Positions 16,206 through 26,211 of a stretch of 64,000 bases of DNA are shown here, in pieces. Numbering within the stretch: position 1 is the stretch's first letter; each line of letters opens with the position of its first letter. This DNA comes from Phocaeicola plebeius (GTDB lineage: Bacteria; Bacteroidota; Bacteroidia; Bacteroidales; Bacteroidaceae), in assembly GCF_003437535.1 (NCBI RefSeq), contig NZ_QSQT01000011.1, positions 61,467 to 125,466 of the forward strand, read 5' to 3'. Made by a program: the position numbers and the translations under genes. The notes below the pieces were generated by a model that worked only from the letters and a program-made list of their open reading frames with translations, searched no databases and was not told the origin of the DNA.

Positions 16206-18932
16206 TTACAAGCTTTCTTCAATCACAGCCTGCGCCGCAGCCAGTCTTGCGATAGGCACGCGGAACGGTGAGCAGCTCACGTAATCCAGACCTACCTTGT
16301 GGCAGAACTTCACGGACATCGGTTCACCACCGTGTTCACCGCAAATACCGCATTTCAGTTCCGGACGTACGGAACGGCCTTTGGCTACTGCCATTTCGAT
16401 GAGCTGGCCCACACCATTCTGGTCGAGTACCTGGAACGGGTCTACCTTCAGGATCTTCTTTTCCAGGTAAACCGGCAAGAAGGAAGCGATATCATCGCGA
16501 GAGTAACCGAAGGTCATCTGAGTCAGGTCGTTTGTACCGAATGAGAAATATTCGGCATGTGAAGCGATGCGGTCGGCAGTCAGGGCGGCACGCGGCACTT
16601 CAATCATGGTTCCCACCTTGAACGGAATTTCCACACCTTCTTCCTTGAACAGTTTGGCAGCAGTTTCACGAATCACCTTTTCCTGTGCTTCGAATTCATA
16701 CAGGATACCAATCAGCGGCACCATGATTTCAGGATGCGGGTCGTAACCTTCCTTCTTCAGTTCGCAGGCAGCACCCAGGATGGCACGAGTCTGCATTTCA
16801 GTGATTTCCGGATACGTATTTCCCAGACGACAACCACGGTGCCCCAGCATCGGGTTGTGTTCGCACAGACTTTCCACGCGCTGGCGGATATAATCTACGG
16901 TTACACCCATGGCCTGTGCCATTTCTTCCTGACCTTTCAAATCGTGCGGAACGAATTCATGCAACGGCGGATCGAGCAGACGTACGTTGACAGGCAGTCC
17001 GTCCATGGTCTTGAAGATTTCCTTGAAGTCAGCTTTCTGGTAAGGCAACAGTTTGTCGAGGGCTTTCTTGCGGCCTTCTACGTCCTTGGCCAGAATCATT
17101 TCACGCATGGCCACAATCTTTTCGTCGTCGAAGAACATGTGTTCCGTACGGCACAGACCGATACCTACGGCACCAAATCCACGGGCATCCTGTGCGTTGC
17201 GCGGCGTGTCGGCATTGGTGCGGACTTTCAGGCGGGCATATTTGTCGCAGAGTTCCATCAGTTCGGCAAAGTTACCCGACAGTTTGGCCGGTTGAGTCGG
17301 AATTTCTCCGGCATATACATATCCGTTGGTTCCGTTGATGGAGATGTAATCACCTTCTTTCAGTACAACTCCGTCAATTTCTACCGTACGGGTCTTGTAG
17401 TCTACGTTGATGGCTCCGGCACCTGATACACAGCACTTACCCATTCCGCGGGCTACTACGGCTGCGTGCGAAGTCATACCTCCACGGGCGGTCAGGATAC
17501 CTTCGGCAGCCTGCATACCAGCCAGGTCTTCCGGAGAAGTTTCAATACGTACCAGTACCACGCGATGGCCGTTGGTATGCCATTCAGCAGCATCTTCGGC
17601 GAAGAAGACGATGCGTCCGCAGGCAGCACCCGGAGAAGCCGGCAAACCACGTGTCAGCACGCGGGCACGTCCCAGTTCTTCCTTGTCGAATACCGGATGC
17701 AACAGCTCGTCCAACTTGTTGGGTTCACAGCGCATCAAAGCGGTCTTTTCGTCAATCATGCCCTGATGCAGCATTTCCATGGCGATGCGCACCATAGCGG
17801 CACCTGTACGCTTACCGTTACGGGTCTGGAGGAACCAGAGCTTGCCTTCCTGCACGGTAAATTCCATGTCCTGCATATCGTGGTAGTGATTTTCCAGTTT
17901 GGTCTGGAGTTCATCGAGTTCCTTGTAGATTTCCGGCATGGCTTCTTCCATAGAAGGATATTTGGCCACACGTTCTGCTTCCGAAATACCCTGCAGTTCG
18001 GCCCAGCGCTGAGAACCGATTTTGGTAATCTGCTGCGGAGTACGGATACCGGCTACTACGTCTTCACCCTGCGCATTGATCAGGTATTCACCGTTGAACA
18101 AGTCTTCACCGGTAGCGGCGTCGCGTGAGAAGCATACGCCCGTAGCTGAAGTCTCACCCATGTTACCGAATACCATGGCCTGTACGTTCACGGCTGTTCC
18201 CCACTCTGCCGGAATACCTTCCATCTTACGGTAAAGGATGGCGCGTTCGTTCATCCATGAATCGAATACGGCACAGATGGCACCCCACAACTGTTCGTAG
18301 GCACATGACGGGAATTCCTGTCCGGTCTGTTTCTTCACAGCTTCCTTGAAGCGGACTACCAGTGTCTTCAGGTCGTCCACGTCGAGTTCGTTGTCCAGAC
18401 GTACGCCCTTGGCTTTCTTCACTTCTTCAATGATGGCTTCAAACGGGTCGATGTCTTCCTTGTTCACAGGTTTCATGCCCAGCACCACGTCGCCGTACAT
18501 CTGTACGAAGCGGCGATAAGAGTCCCACGCAAAGCGAGGGTTGTTAGTCTTGCGAGCCAGTCCTTCTACTACTTCATCATTCAGACCCAGATTCAGAATG
18601 GTGTCCATCATCCCCGGCATGGACGCTCTGGCACCCGAACGTACGGAAACAAGCAACGGATTTTCCACATCGCCGAACTTCGACTTCATCAGGGCTTCTA
18701 CTCCCTTGATGGATTTTTCCACGTCGTCTTTCAGCAGCGCAACCACTGCTTCTTTTCCTTTTTCAAAATATTCGTTGCAGACTTCGGTTGTTATGGTGAA
18801 TCCGGGAGGTACAGGCACCCCGATCAGGTTCATCTCGGCCAGGTTTGCGCCCTTGCCACCCAGAAGATTTCTCATGTCAGCTTTTCCTTCAGCTTGTCCG
18901 TTTCCAAAAGTATAGACTCTTTTCTTTTCCAT
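16206..18932 (-). CDS. ppdK: Pyruvate, phosphate dikinase
   Basis: The protein has 908 residues, near the usual 870-910 for PPDK. It interconverts pyruvate, ATP and phosphate with phosphoenolpyruvate, AMP and pyrophosphate in the cytoplasm. The N-terminal ATP-binding domain starts KRVYTFGNGQAEG and LLGGKGANLAEM; the swivelling domain carries the phospho-histidine in GGMTSHAAVVARGMG (about residue 485); the PEP-binding barrel ends with the catalytic cysteine in CGICGEHGGEP (about 865). In Bacteroides it supports reversible flux at the PEP/pyruvate node during anaerobic growth. It is a single gene, divergent from rlmD, with a strong 3' hairpin. Confidence 0.97.
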   Translation of the reverse strand: MEKKRVYTFGNGQAEGKADMRNLLGGKGANLAEMNLIGVPVPPGFTITTEVCNEYFEKGKEAVVALLKDDVEKSIKGVEALMKSKFGDVENPLLVSVRSGARASMPGMMDTILNLGLNDEVVEGLARKTNNPRFAWDSYRRFVQMYGDVVLGMKPVNKEDIDPFEAIIEEVKKAKGVRLDNELDVDDLKTLVVRFKEAVKKQTGQEFPSCAYEQLWGAICAVFDSWMNERAILYRKMEGIPAEWGTAVNVQAMVFGNMGETSATGVCFSRDAATGEDLFNGEYLINAQGEDVVAGIRTPQQITKIGSQRWAELQGISEAERVAKYPSMEEAMPEIYKELDELQTKLENHYHDMQDMEFTVQEGKLWFLQTRNGKRTGAAMVRIAMEMLHQGMIDEKTALMRCEPNKLDELLHPVFDKEELGRARVLTRGLPASPGAACGRIVFFAEDAAEWHTNGHRVVLVRIETSPEDLAGMQAAEGILTARGGMTSHAAVVARGMGKCCVSGAGAINVDYKTRTVEIDGVVLKEGDYISINGTNGYVYAGEIPTQPAKLSGNFAELMELCDKYARLKVRTNADTPRNAQDARGFGAVGIGLCRTEHMFFDDEKIVAMREMILAKDVEGRKKALDKLLPYQKADFKEIFKTMDGLPVNVRLLDPPLHEFVPHDLKGQEEMAQAMGVTVDYIRQRVESLCEHNPMLGHRGCRLGNTYPEITEMQTRAILGAACELKKEGYDPHPEIMVPLIGILYEFEAQEKVIRETAAKLFKEEGVEIPFKVGTMIEVPRAALTADRIASHAEYFSFGTNDLTQMTFGYSRDDIASFLPVYLEKKILKVDPFQVLDQNGVGQLIEMAVAKGRSVRPELKCGICGEHGGEPMSVKFCHKVGLDYVSCSPFRVPIARLAAAQAVIEESL

Positions 18933-19108
18933 GTTTTCTTATATTTGATAAGGTTCAATAATGTTTTTCGTTGGTCAACCGCTGGCAAATCTATATATAT
19001 TTTATTGAATCCCAAATTTTGTGAAGATATTTTTCGACATATTTTGCAACATAGAGTTTGCAAAATGAACTTCTTCGAAAAACATGGAAGAATGTCAGGA
19101 AAAATGTA

Positions 19109-19116
19109 TAAATTTG
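19109..19116 (+). promoter_or_regulatory. Candidate -7 box for rlmD
   Basis: TAAATTTG fits TAnnTTTG and would place the transcript start about 22 bases before the GTG start codon of the methyltransferase. A -33 box is not obvious. Confidence 0.4.
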
Positions 19117-19144
19117 CTCCCAAATTGGTTTTATTGAAAAGAAC

Positions 19145-20563
19145 GTGGCAAGAAAGAAAAAAGAACTGCCTTTACTGGAGAAGGTAACGATAACAGACGT
19201 AGCCGCAGAAGGAAAAGCCGTGGCTAAAGTGAACGAGTTGGTAATATTTGTCCCGTATGTAGTGCCGGGCGACGTAGTCGATTTACAGGTGAAGCGCAAG
19301 AAGAACCATTACGCCGAAGCGGTGGCGGTAAAGTTCCATGAGAAATCACCCCTGCGCACGGAGCCGTTCTGCAGTCACTTCGGAGTGTGCGGAGGATGCA
19401 AATGGCAATGTCTTTCTTACGAGGAACAGCTCAAGTACAAGCAGAAACAAGTGTTCGACAACCTCACCCGCATCGGGAAGGTGGAACTGCCGGAATTCCG
19501 TCCTATCTTAGGCTCGGAAAAGACCCGCTTTTACCGTAACAAGCTGGAGTTTACATTCTCCAATAAGCGCTGGCTTACGGAAGAGGAGGTGAAGCAGGAT
19601 GTGAAATACGACCAGATGAATGCCGTGGGATTCCATATTCCGGGGGCGTTCGACAAGGTGCTGGCCATCGACAAGTGCTGGTTGCAGGACGACATTTCCA
19701 ACCAAATTCGCAATGCCGTACGCGACTATGCCTACGCGCACAACTTCCCGTTCTTCGACTTGCGCACGCAGGAAGGACTTCTTCGTAACATCATGATCCG
19801 TACCTCGTCTACGGGCGAACTGATGGTGGTGCTGCAGTGCAAGGTGACCGACGACGAAGGCCGCCGCAAGATGGAAGAGATTCTGCAGTTCATGGCCGAC
19901 AGCTTCCCGCAGATTACTTCGCTGATGTATGTCATCAACAACAAGTGCAACGATACCATCGGCGACCTCGACGTGGAGGTGTTCAAGGGCAACGACCACA
20001 TCTTCGAGGAGATGGAGGGACTGCGCTTCAAGGTGGGACCGAAATCGTTCTACCAGACGAACTCTGAACAGGCCTATAATTTATATAAGGTGGCACGCGA
20101 GTTTGCCGGACTTACGGGCAACGAGCTGGTGTACGACCTCTACACGGGTACGGGTACCATCGCCAACTTCGTGGCACGCAAGGCACGCAAGGTGGTGGGC
20201 ATCGAATATGTGCCCGAAGCCATCGAGGATGCCAAGGTGAACTCGGCCCTGAACGGCATCGACAACACGCTGTTCTATGCGGGCGACATGAAGGACATCC
20301 TTACCAACGACTTCATTGCGGAGCACGGACGTCCGGATGTCATCATCACCGACCCTCCCCGCGCTGGTATGCACAATGACGTAATCGACGTGATTCTGGC
20401 TGCCGAGCCGAAACGCATCGTCTACGTGAGCTGCAACCCGGCCACACAGGCACGCGACCTCCAGCTGCTCGACGGCAAGTACAAGGTGACTGCCGTACAG
20501 CCTGTCGACATGTTCCCTCACACGCATCACGTGGAAAATGTCGTGCAACTGGAAAGACGCTAA
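19145..20563 (+). CDS. rlmD: 23S rRNA (uracil-5)-methyltransferase, RlmD/RumA type
   Basis: The protein has 472 residues with a GTG start (GTG GCA AGA AAG). An N-terminal TRAM domain (about 10-66) is followed by an iron-sulphur cluster motif CSHFGVCGGC (C76, C82, C85), with a later Cys in DKCWLQ probably the fourth ligand. The SAM pocket is VYDLYTGTGTIANF (about 330) and the nucleophile is the Cys in YVSCNPATQARDL (about 430). It methylates a uracil of 23S rRNA using SAM. The name RlmD is the closest match; RlmC-type specificity cannot be excluded. It is followed by a pseudouridine synthase gene after 41 bases, an RNA-modification pair. Confidence 0.92.
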   Translation: MARKKKELPLLEKVTITDVAAEGKAVAKVNELVIFVPYVVPGDVVDLQVKRKKNHYAEAVAVKFHEKSPLRTEPFCSHFGVCGGCKWQCLSYEEQLKYKQKQVFDNLTRIGKVELPEFRPILGSEKTRFYRNKLEFTFSNKRWLTEEEVKQDVKYDQMNAVGFHIPGAFDKVLAIDKCWLQDDISNQIRNAVRDYAYAHNFPFFDLRTQEGLLRNIMIRTSSTGELMVVLQCKVTDDEGRRKMEEILQFMADSFPQITSLMYVINNKCNDTIGDLDVEVFKGNDHIFEEMEGLRFKVGPKSFYQTNSEQAYNLYKVAREFAGLTGNELVYDLYTGTGTIANFVARKARKVVGIEYVPEAIEDAKVNSALNGIDNTLFYAGDMKDILTNDFIAEHGRPDVIITDPPRAGMHNDVIDVILAAEPKRIVYVSCNPATQARDLQLLDGKYKVTAVQPVDMFPHTHHVENVVQLERR

Positions 20564-20604
20564 ACACTCTCCCCTATCTTCTAACTTTTAACTGACGCAA
20601 CAAA

Positions 20605-21531
20605 GTGGCAAGAAACAACTCTGGCAACAACGGCCGACGCCCTATCCCGCGTGCCGCAGCCAAATATACAATCTATCCGGTCAATGAACCGGCGGAACTG
20701 ATGGAGTTCCTTATGAAGAAGATGGACGGTATCAGCCGCACGCGCGTAAAAGCCTTGCTGGCCAACCGCGTGGTGCTGGTGGACAACAACATCCAGACGC
20801 AGTACAACTTCCCTCTGAAACCGGGCATGAAGGTGCAGGTGAGCCGTGAAAAGAACAAGCACGAGTTCCGCCACCCCATGCTGAAGATTCTCTACGAGGA
20901 TGCCTATCTCATCGTGGTGGAGAAGAAGGAAGGACTGCTGTCCGTGGCTACCGACCACCAGAAGGAACGCACCGCACAGCACATTCTGAATGAGTACGTG
21001 AAGCGCACGCACCGCAACAACCGCATCTTCGTGGTGCACCGTCTGGACCGCGAAACCTCGGGCATCATGATGTATGCCAAGGATGAGAAGACGCAGCACA
21101 CGCTCCGCGACAACTGGCACGACATCGTGTACGACCGCCGCTACGTGTCCATCGTCATGGGCGACATGGAGAAAGACCAGGGCACCGTACGCTCCTGGCT
21201 CACCGACCGCAAGCTGTACGTCAGCTCCTCGCCGGTAGACGACGGAGGCAAGCTCTCCATCACGCACTACCGCACCATCAAGCGGGCCAACGGCTATTCG
21301 CTCATGGAGCTGCAACTGGAAACGGGACGCAAGAACCAGATTCGCGTGCACATGCAGTCGCTCGGTCATCCGGTGGTGGGCGATGCACGTTACGGCTGCG
21401 AAACCGACCCGCTCGGACGTCTGGCACTCCACGCCTTCAAGCTGTGCTTCTACCACCCGCTTACGGGCGAACGGATGGAATTTGAGACTCCCTATCCTGC
21501 CCCGTTCAAGAACCTGATGCTGAGAAAATAA
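20605..21531 (+). CDS. RluA-family 23S/tRNA pseudouridine synthase
   Basis: The protein has 308 residues with a GTG start followed by the same GGCAAGAAA string as rlmD. An S4 RNA-binding domain (about 28-85, MDGISRTRVKALLANRVVLV) precedes the RluA catalytic domain with the conserved Asp in HRLDRETSGIM (about 148) and the LETGRKNQIRVHMQSLGHPVVGD segment read in parts. It isomerises uridine to pseudouridine in structured RNA. Likely cotranscribed with rlmD and with the HAD gene 9 bases downstream. The exact site (RluC/RluD type) cannot be told from sequence alone. Confidence 0.92.
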   Translation: MARNNSGNNGRRPIPRAAAKYTIYPVNEPAELMEFLMKKMDGISRTRVKALLANRVVLVDNNIQTQYNFPLKPGMKVQVSREKNKHEFRHPMLKILYEDAYLIVVEKKEGLLSVATDHQKERTAQHILNEYVKRTHRNNRIFVVHRLDRETSGIMMYAKDEKTQHTLRDNWHDIVYDRRYVSIVMGDMEKDQGTVRSWLTDRKLYVSSSPVDDGGKLSITHYRTIKRANGYSLMELQLETGRKNQIRVHMQSLGHPVVGDARYGCETDPLGRLALHAFKLCFYHPLTGERMEFETPYPAPFKNLMLRK

Positions 21532-21540
21532 AAACAATAT

Positions 21541-22167
21541 ATGATAAAAAACCTGATTTTTGATTTCGGAGGGGTCATCGCCCCTATCAGCCGCGAACAG
21601 GCGGTGGAAGCGTTCCGCCAGTTAGGAGTGGCTGATGCCGACCAGCGCCTGGACAAATATCACCAGACGGGGATTTTCCAGGAACTGGAAGAAGGAAAAA
21701 TTACGCCCGATGAGTTCCAGGTGAAGCTGGGACAGTTGTGCGGCGGACGCACACCCAGCTGGGAGGAGACACGCCAGGCATGGCTGGGCTACTTCACCGG
21801 ACTGGACGAGCGTCTGCTCGACTGCCTGAAGGAGCTGCGCAAGCGCTACAAGCTCTTCGTGCTGAGCAACACCAATCCCTACGTGATGGACTGGGCCTGC
21901 AGTCCGGCTTTCTCGTCAAAGGGGAAACCGCTCAGCGACTATTTTGACAAGCTGTACCTCTCCTACCAGATTGGAGTGACCAAGCCCGACCGGCAGATTT
22001 TCGACTTCCTGATAGCCGATGCCGACATTCTTCCGTCAGAATCGCTCTTCATTGACGACGGGGCCGGCAACGTACAGGCAGCCCGCCAGCTGGGTTTCCA
22101 GACCTACTGCCCGCATAACGGTGAAGACTGGCGCGATGCACTGACGGTACTTCTCCAGAAATCCTGA
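21541..22167 (+). CDS. HAD-superfamily hydrolase, subfamily IA
   Basis: The protein has 208 residues. The nucleophile Asp is in LIFDFGGVIAPIS (D8), motif II is VLSNTNPYVMDW, motif III KPDRQIFDFL, and motif IV FIDDGAGNVQAARQLGFQ. It is a small cytoplasmic phosphatase of the FMN/beta-phosphoglucomutase-like class; the substrate is unknown. It is the last gene of an RNA-modification operon and is followed immediately by an iteron array. Confidence 0.92.
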   Translation: MIKNLIFDFGGVIAPISREQAVEAFRQLGVADADQRLDKYHQTGIFQELEEGKITPDEFQVKLGQLCGGRTPSWEETRQAWLGYFTGLDERLLDCLKELRKRYKLFVLSNTNPYVMDWACSPAFSSKGKPLSDYFDKLYLSYQIGVTKPDRQIFDFLIADADILPSESLFIDDGAGNVQAARQLGFQTYCPHNGEDWRDALTVLLQKS

Positions 22168-22168
22168 A

Positions 22169-22251
22169 AAAACGTCCTTGCGTTTCATTCATAACGTAAA
22201 GAAATTTTCCATACAACGTCCTTGTGTTTCAATCCGAACGCAAGGACGTTT
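22169..22251. repeat. 22-bp-spaced palindromic iteron array, 4 units
   Basis: Four units begin at 22169, 22191, 22213 and 22235, again 22 bases apart. Units 1, 3 and 4 are close to AAAACGTCCTTGCGTTT or its complement; unit 2 is degenerate. The array starts 2 bases after the HAD stop codon. Confidence 0.8.
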
Positions 22252-22397
22252 TGCGTTAAATACACCGGCATTCCCGTCCAGCCACAAAGGCGATACACCA
22301 TCTGCCACCCCGCAGACCGATGCATTTCCCTACCTCCGATAGGGAAATTCCCCCACAGGAATAGGAAAAATCATTCGTTTGTATGATTTTTTCCGGA

Positions 22398-22405
22398 TAC
22401 CTTTG
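22398..22405 (+). promoter_or_regulatory. Promoter -7 box for the small lipoprotein
   Basis: TACCTTTG fits TAnnTTTG; a TTTG lies upstream at 22378-22381, though the spacing (16) is short. The ATG is 33 bases downstream. Confidence 0.5.
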
Positions 22406-22437
22406 TCACATAGAGGAAAACAAACACACAAAGAGTT

Positions 22438-22863
22438 ATGAGAACAAGGGTAAAAAAATTCATGTATATGGCGATGCTGGTCGCACTGACACTCGCCTTC
22501 CCGTCGTGTAACGTGGAAATGGAATTAGGGAACAACACCCTGGAATATCGTGAACGCACAGCGTATCTCTGCAGCTACGACTGGCAGGACGACTGGTACG
22601 ACGACTACGGCTTGCACCACTTCCAGGTGCTGCGCTTCTATGCCAACGGAACGGGTGAAGACTTTATCCGCATTCAGGATGCCCGCGGACGTTGGGAGGA
22701 ATATACCTACACCTTTACGTGGGACTGGTACGACGCTTTCTACACCAGCATCCGTTTGAACTACGGCGGAGGTGACTACTCCTACATGGACAATATCCGC
22801 CTGGGAGAAGGACGAATGGAATGCCTGCTCGACGGTGCGGCTGTATGCTTTTACAGTTATTAA
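22438..22863 (+). CDS. Small aromatic-rich lipoprotein
   Basis: The protein has 141 residues with a lipobox (LAFPSC, Cys24). The mature part is rich in Trp and Tyr with repeated acidic-aromatic strings (DWQDDWYDDYG, TFTWDWYDAFYTSIRLNYGG). This looks like a lipocalin-like beta barrel (compare the DUF-type lipoprotein at 31438). It is a single gene with its own promoter. No function is recognised. Confidence 0.65.
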   Translation: MRTRVKKFMYMAMLVALTLAFPSCNVEMELGNNTLEYRERTAYLCSYDWQDDWYDDYGLHHFQVLRFYANGTGEDFIRIQDARGRWEEYTYTFTWDWYDAFYTSIRLNYGGGDYSYMDNIRLGEGRMECLLDGAAVCFYSY

Positions 22864-22992
22864 AAAATCAGTAAAGAAAAACCGACAGAAAAAGCGAACA
22901 AAACACGAAATCAGTTTGTTATAGAAATAAATCACCAAAGAATTTCATGTTTTCTTTTTTAAGATAATTAATTTTTTAGTTTATTCGTTCAA

Positions 22993-23033
22993 AAAAAAAC
23001 GTATCCTGCCGTGAGACAGCGATACGTTTTTTT
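22993..23033. terminator. Bidirectional terminator, 3' end of the atp operon
   Basis: AAAAAAACGTATC (22993-23005) pairs with GATACGTTTTTTT (23021-23033); on either strand the stem is followed by a T-run. It serves the minus-strand atpG end and the plus-strand lipoprotein gene. Confidence 0.85.
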
Positions 23034-23065
23034 ATGCAATGAACACAAGAGTTCCGCCCGTGGGG

Positions 23066-23953
23066 TCAGCTCATGCTGCCGCCCACGATGTCCAGCAACT
23101 CGTTGGTAATCGCCTGCTGGCGGCTCTTGTTGTAAATCAAGGTCAGTTCCTGAATCAGGTCGTTTGCATTGTCCGTGGCAATCTGCATAGCCATGGTGCG
23201 CGCGGCATGTTCCGAAGCCGTGGAGTCAAGCAGCACGGTGTACATCTTCATGCGGAGTACCTTGGGCAGCAACTCCTCCATCACCTGTTCCGGCGACGGC
23301 TCGATGAGGTAATCGGCCTGCATGGCTTCCTGCTCCTCTCCCTTCTCGTCCGTATGACCGGCACTCAGGTCGAGCGGCAGATACGTCTCCCGCGTCAATA
23401 CCTGCGTAGAGGTCGACTTGAAGTGGTTGTAGAGCAGCTCCACCTGCTGAATCTCACCGCTGGCAAACCGTGTCATCAGCTCAGCAGCCAGATCGGCCGC
23501 CTCCTGATAGTTCGGTTTTCCGCTCATGTGCTGATAATCGCCGGCTGCCGTCAGTCCCTCCATCTTCTTCACCGCATCGGCCACCTTACGGCCCACCGGA
23601 TAAATCAGGATGTTCTCACGGCCCACCTTCGGCTCATACTCTGCCACCACCTCGTTCAGGTGACGGATGACATTGGCATTGAATCCGCCGCACAGACTGC
23701 TGTTGGAGGCAAACACCACCACGGCCACTTTCTTCACTTCACGTTTCACTGCAAAAGGCGATTCCACGCTCAGCTCCGCGCCCAGGAAATTACTGAGCAT
23801 ACGGTGCAACCGGCGTTCGTAGGGAAGCATATTTTCAATGGCCTCCTGCGCCTTGTGCAGCTTGGAAGACGCCACCATCTTCATCGCCGAAGTAATCTTC
23901 AGCGTGCCGTGGATTGAGTTGATTCTTCCTTTAACTTCTTTCAGTGATGCCAT
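23066..23953 (-). CDS. atpG: F-type ATP synthase subunit gamma
   Basis: The protein has 295 residues. It has the family N terminus (SLKEVKGRINSIHGTLKITSAMKMV) and C terminus (ALTLIYNKSRQQAITNELLDIVGG read as ELTLIYNKSRQQAITNELL). It is the central shaft that turns inside the alpha/beta ring. It is the last gene of the operon, 5 bases after atpA, and is followed by a bidirectional terminator. Confidence 0.97.
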   Translation of the reverse strand: MASLKEVKGRINSIHGTLKITSAMKMVASSKLHKAQEAIENMLPYERRLHRMLSNFLGAELSVESPFAVKREVKKVAVVVFASNSSLCGGFNANVIRHLNEVVAEYEPKVGRENILIYPVGRKVADAVKKMEGLTAAGDYQHMSGKPNYQEAADLAAELMTRFASGEIQQVELLYNHFKSTSTQVLTRETYLPLDLSAGHTDEKGEEQEAMQADYLIEPSPEQVMEELLPKVLRMKMYTVLLDSTASEHAARTMAMQIATDNANDLIQELTLIYNKSRQQAITNELLDIVGGSMS

Positions 23954-23958
23954 GGGAT

Positions 23959-25548
23959 TTATGCTTTAAATTGTTCGGCTGCGTCTGCGGCCAGTTTTTC
24001 AATGAGCGACGTAATTTCGTCGGTAATCTTTCCGGAAGCCAGCACGTCCAGCACGTCTGCCTGATGGTTGGCACGCAGGTAAGTCAAGAACGCATCCTGG
24101 AAGGCACGTACCTTCGAAATAGGAATGTCGCGCATCAGTCCGTGCGTACCACAGTACAGAATGGCCACCTGTTCGCCTACCGGCATCGGTGAGTACTGCG
24201 GCTGAATCAGCAGCTGGTTGTTCTTACGTCCACGGTCGATAGCCATGGCAGTCACAGAGTCCATGTCGCTGCTGAACTTCGAGAAGGCCTCCAGTTCACG
24301 ATACTGTGCCTGGTCAATCTTCAGCGTACCGGCCACTTTCTTCATACTCTTTATCTGGGCGCTACCACCTACACGCGATACAGAGATACCCACGTTGATA
24401 GCCGGACGGAAGCCCTGGTTGAACAAGTCGGTTTCCAGGAAGATCTGACCGTCGGTAATGGAAATCACGTTGGTCGGAATGTAGGCAGACACGTCGCCGG
24501 CCTGTGTTTCGATAATCGGCAGGGCGGTCAGTGAACCTCCGGCCTTTACCTTACCCTTCAGGCTGGCTGGCAGGTCGTTCATCTGTTCGGCCACTTCCTG
24601 CTGGTTGATAATCTTCGCCGCACGTTCCAGCAGACGAGAGTGCAGGTAGAAGATATCACCCGGATAAGCCTCACGTCCTGACGGACGACGCAGAATCAGT
24701 GATACTTCACGGTAGGCCACAGCCTGTTTTGACAAGTCATCGTACACCACCAGTGCATGACGGCCGGTATCACGGAAGTACTCGCCGATGGCAGCTCCGG
24801 CAAACGGAGCGAAATACTGCATGGCAGCCGGGTCGGAAGCCGTAGCAGCCACCACGATGGTATAGTCCATCGCCCCCTTCTCACGCAGTGCATTCACGAT
24901 GCTGGCCACGGTAGAACCTTTCTGACCGATGGCCACGTAGATACAGTACACCGGATTTCCTGCCTCGTAGTTGGCACGCTGGTTGATGATGGTATCGATG
25001 GCGATGGCCGTCTTACCTGTCTGACGGTCGCCGATAATCAACTCACGCTGTCCGCGGCCGATAGGAATCATGGCATCGATAGCCTTCAGTCCCGTCTGCA
25101 GCGGTTCCGTTACCGGCTGACGGAAGATAACCCCCGGTGCCTTACGCTCCAGCGGCATCTCGCACAGCTCTCCGCCAATTTCGCCGCGCCCGTCCAAGGG
25201 CACACCCAGAGGGTCGATTACACGTCCCAGCATCGATTCTCCCACGTTGATGGAAGCAATGTGCTTGGTACGCTTCACAATCATCCCCTCCTTAATCTGG
25301 TCGGTCGGACCCAGGAGCACCGCTCCCACGTTGTCCTCCTCCAGATTCATCACCGTTCCCATGATACCGTTTTCAAACTGCAGCAACTCGTTGGCTTCCG
25401 CATTACGCAAACCGTAAATACGGGCCACACCGTCGCTCACCTGAAGCACGGTACCCACTTCGTCGAATTTCAGCGAGTTGTCAATCCCCTTCAACTGTTG
25501 GAGCAACACCTCTGAAACTTCGCTGGGTTTTATTGTATTTTCTGGCAT
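23959..25548 (-). CDS. atpA: F-type ATP synthase subunit alpha
   Basis: The protein has 529 residues, a normal length. The P-loop [11 protein letters not shown] (about 172) and the conserved catalytic-interface segment [15 protein letters not shown] are intact. It forms the non-catalytic nucleotide sites of F1. It is separated from atpH by about 100 bases of AT-rich repeat, a larger gap than elsewhere in the operon. Confidence 0.97.
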   Translation of the reverse strand: MPENTIKPSEVSEVLLQQLKGIDNSLKFDEVGTVLQVSDGVARIYGLRNAEANELLQFENGIMGTVMNLEEDNVGAVLLGPTDQIKEGMIVKRTKHIASINVGESMLGRVIDPLGVPLDGRGEIGGELCEMPLERKAPGVIFRQPVTEPLQTGLKAIDAMIPIGRGQRELIIGDRQTGKTAIAIDTIINQRANYEAGNPVYCIYVAIGQKGSTVASIVNALREKGAMDYTIVVAATASDPAAMQYFAPFAGAAIGEYFRDTGRHALVVYDDLSKQAVAYREVSLILRRPSGREAYPGDIFYLHSRLLERAAKIINQQEVAEQMNDLPASLKGKVKAGGSLTALPIIETQAGDVSAYIPTNVISITDGQIFLETDLFNQGFRPAINVGISVSRVGGSAQIKSMKKVAGTLKIDQAQYRELEAFSKFSSDMDSVTAMAIDRGRKNNQLLIQPQYSPMPVGEQVAILYCGTHGLMRDIPISKVRAFQDAFLTYLRANHQADVLDVLASGKITDEITSLIEKLAADAAEQFKA

Positions 25549-25558
25549 AATTCTTTTT

Positions 25559-25650
25559 AATTAATAATTAATAATGAACAATTAAAAATGAACAGTGAAT
25601 AATAGGAATCGTTTTTCATTCTTCATTCTTCATTATTCATTATTCATTGT
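25559..25650. repeat. AT-rich inverted repeat inside the atp operon
   Basis: Between atpH and atpA lies a run of GAACAATTAAAAATGAACAG and TTCATTCTTCATTATTCATT words that are largely complementary to each other. The same vocabulary occurs at 33748, 40900, 42890, 43900, 45650 and 47900. It begins directly at the atpH stop codon. Confidence 0.7.
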
Positions 25651-26205
25651 TTACACTATTCTCCTGTTTTTCGCGATAAACTGCTGTTTCACGCGCTTCA
25701 ACTGGTTCGCCACACTGGAGTCCAGGCGGAAGCCACCCAGTTCGATGATGTATCCTCCGATCAGGCTTTTGTCCACCTTCTCTTCCAGGATTACCTCACC
25801 GTGCGTCTTCTCGGAAGCCAGTTTCTGCAAGTGTGCCACGAGCTTGGGCGAACTGACGGCAGTGGTAAGCTTTCCGATGAGGATGTGCTTGTCTTCCTGA
25901 TACAGGTCGATGTACGACCACATCATGAACTGCAAGAACTTCTCCCTTCTGTCTTCCAGCACCAGGCTGAGAAAACGCGTCATCACCTGGCTTACGTCCT
26001 TTCCACCCGAAGCCTCGCAAAGCAGCTCCAGCTTCTTGCTTCTCTCCAGCACCGGATTTTCCACGGCACGCCGCAGGCCGGGCACTTCGGCAAAGTGTGC
26101 AGCCAGTGTCTTCACCTCCTTGTACACCTTGTCTTCCAGCCCTTCACCCTTCGCGTATGCCAGCAGTGCCTTCGCGAAACGTCTTGAAACGACTCCTGTA
26201 TTCAT
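25651..26205 (-). CDS. atpH: F-type ATP synthase subunit delta
   Basis: The protein has 184 residues. It has the OSCP/delta pattern: N-terminal helical domain (SRRFAKALLAYAKGEG) and the C-terminal signature VDKSLIGGYIIELGGFRLDSSV. It joins the F1 head to the peripheral stalk. It lies 6 bases after atpF. Confidence 0.95.
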   Translation of the reverse strand: MNTGVVSRRFAKALLAYAKGEGLEDKVYKEVKTLAAHFAEVPGLRRAVENPVLERSKKLELLCEASGGKDVSQVMTRFLSLVLEDRREKFLQFMMWSYIDLYQEDKHILIGKLTTAVSSPKLVAHLQKLASEKTHGEVILEEKVDKSLIGGYIIELGGFRLDSSVANQLKRVKQQFIAKNRRIV

Positions 26206-26211
26206 GACACG

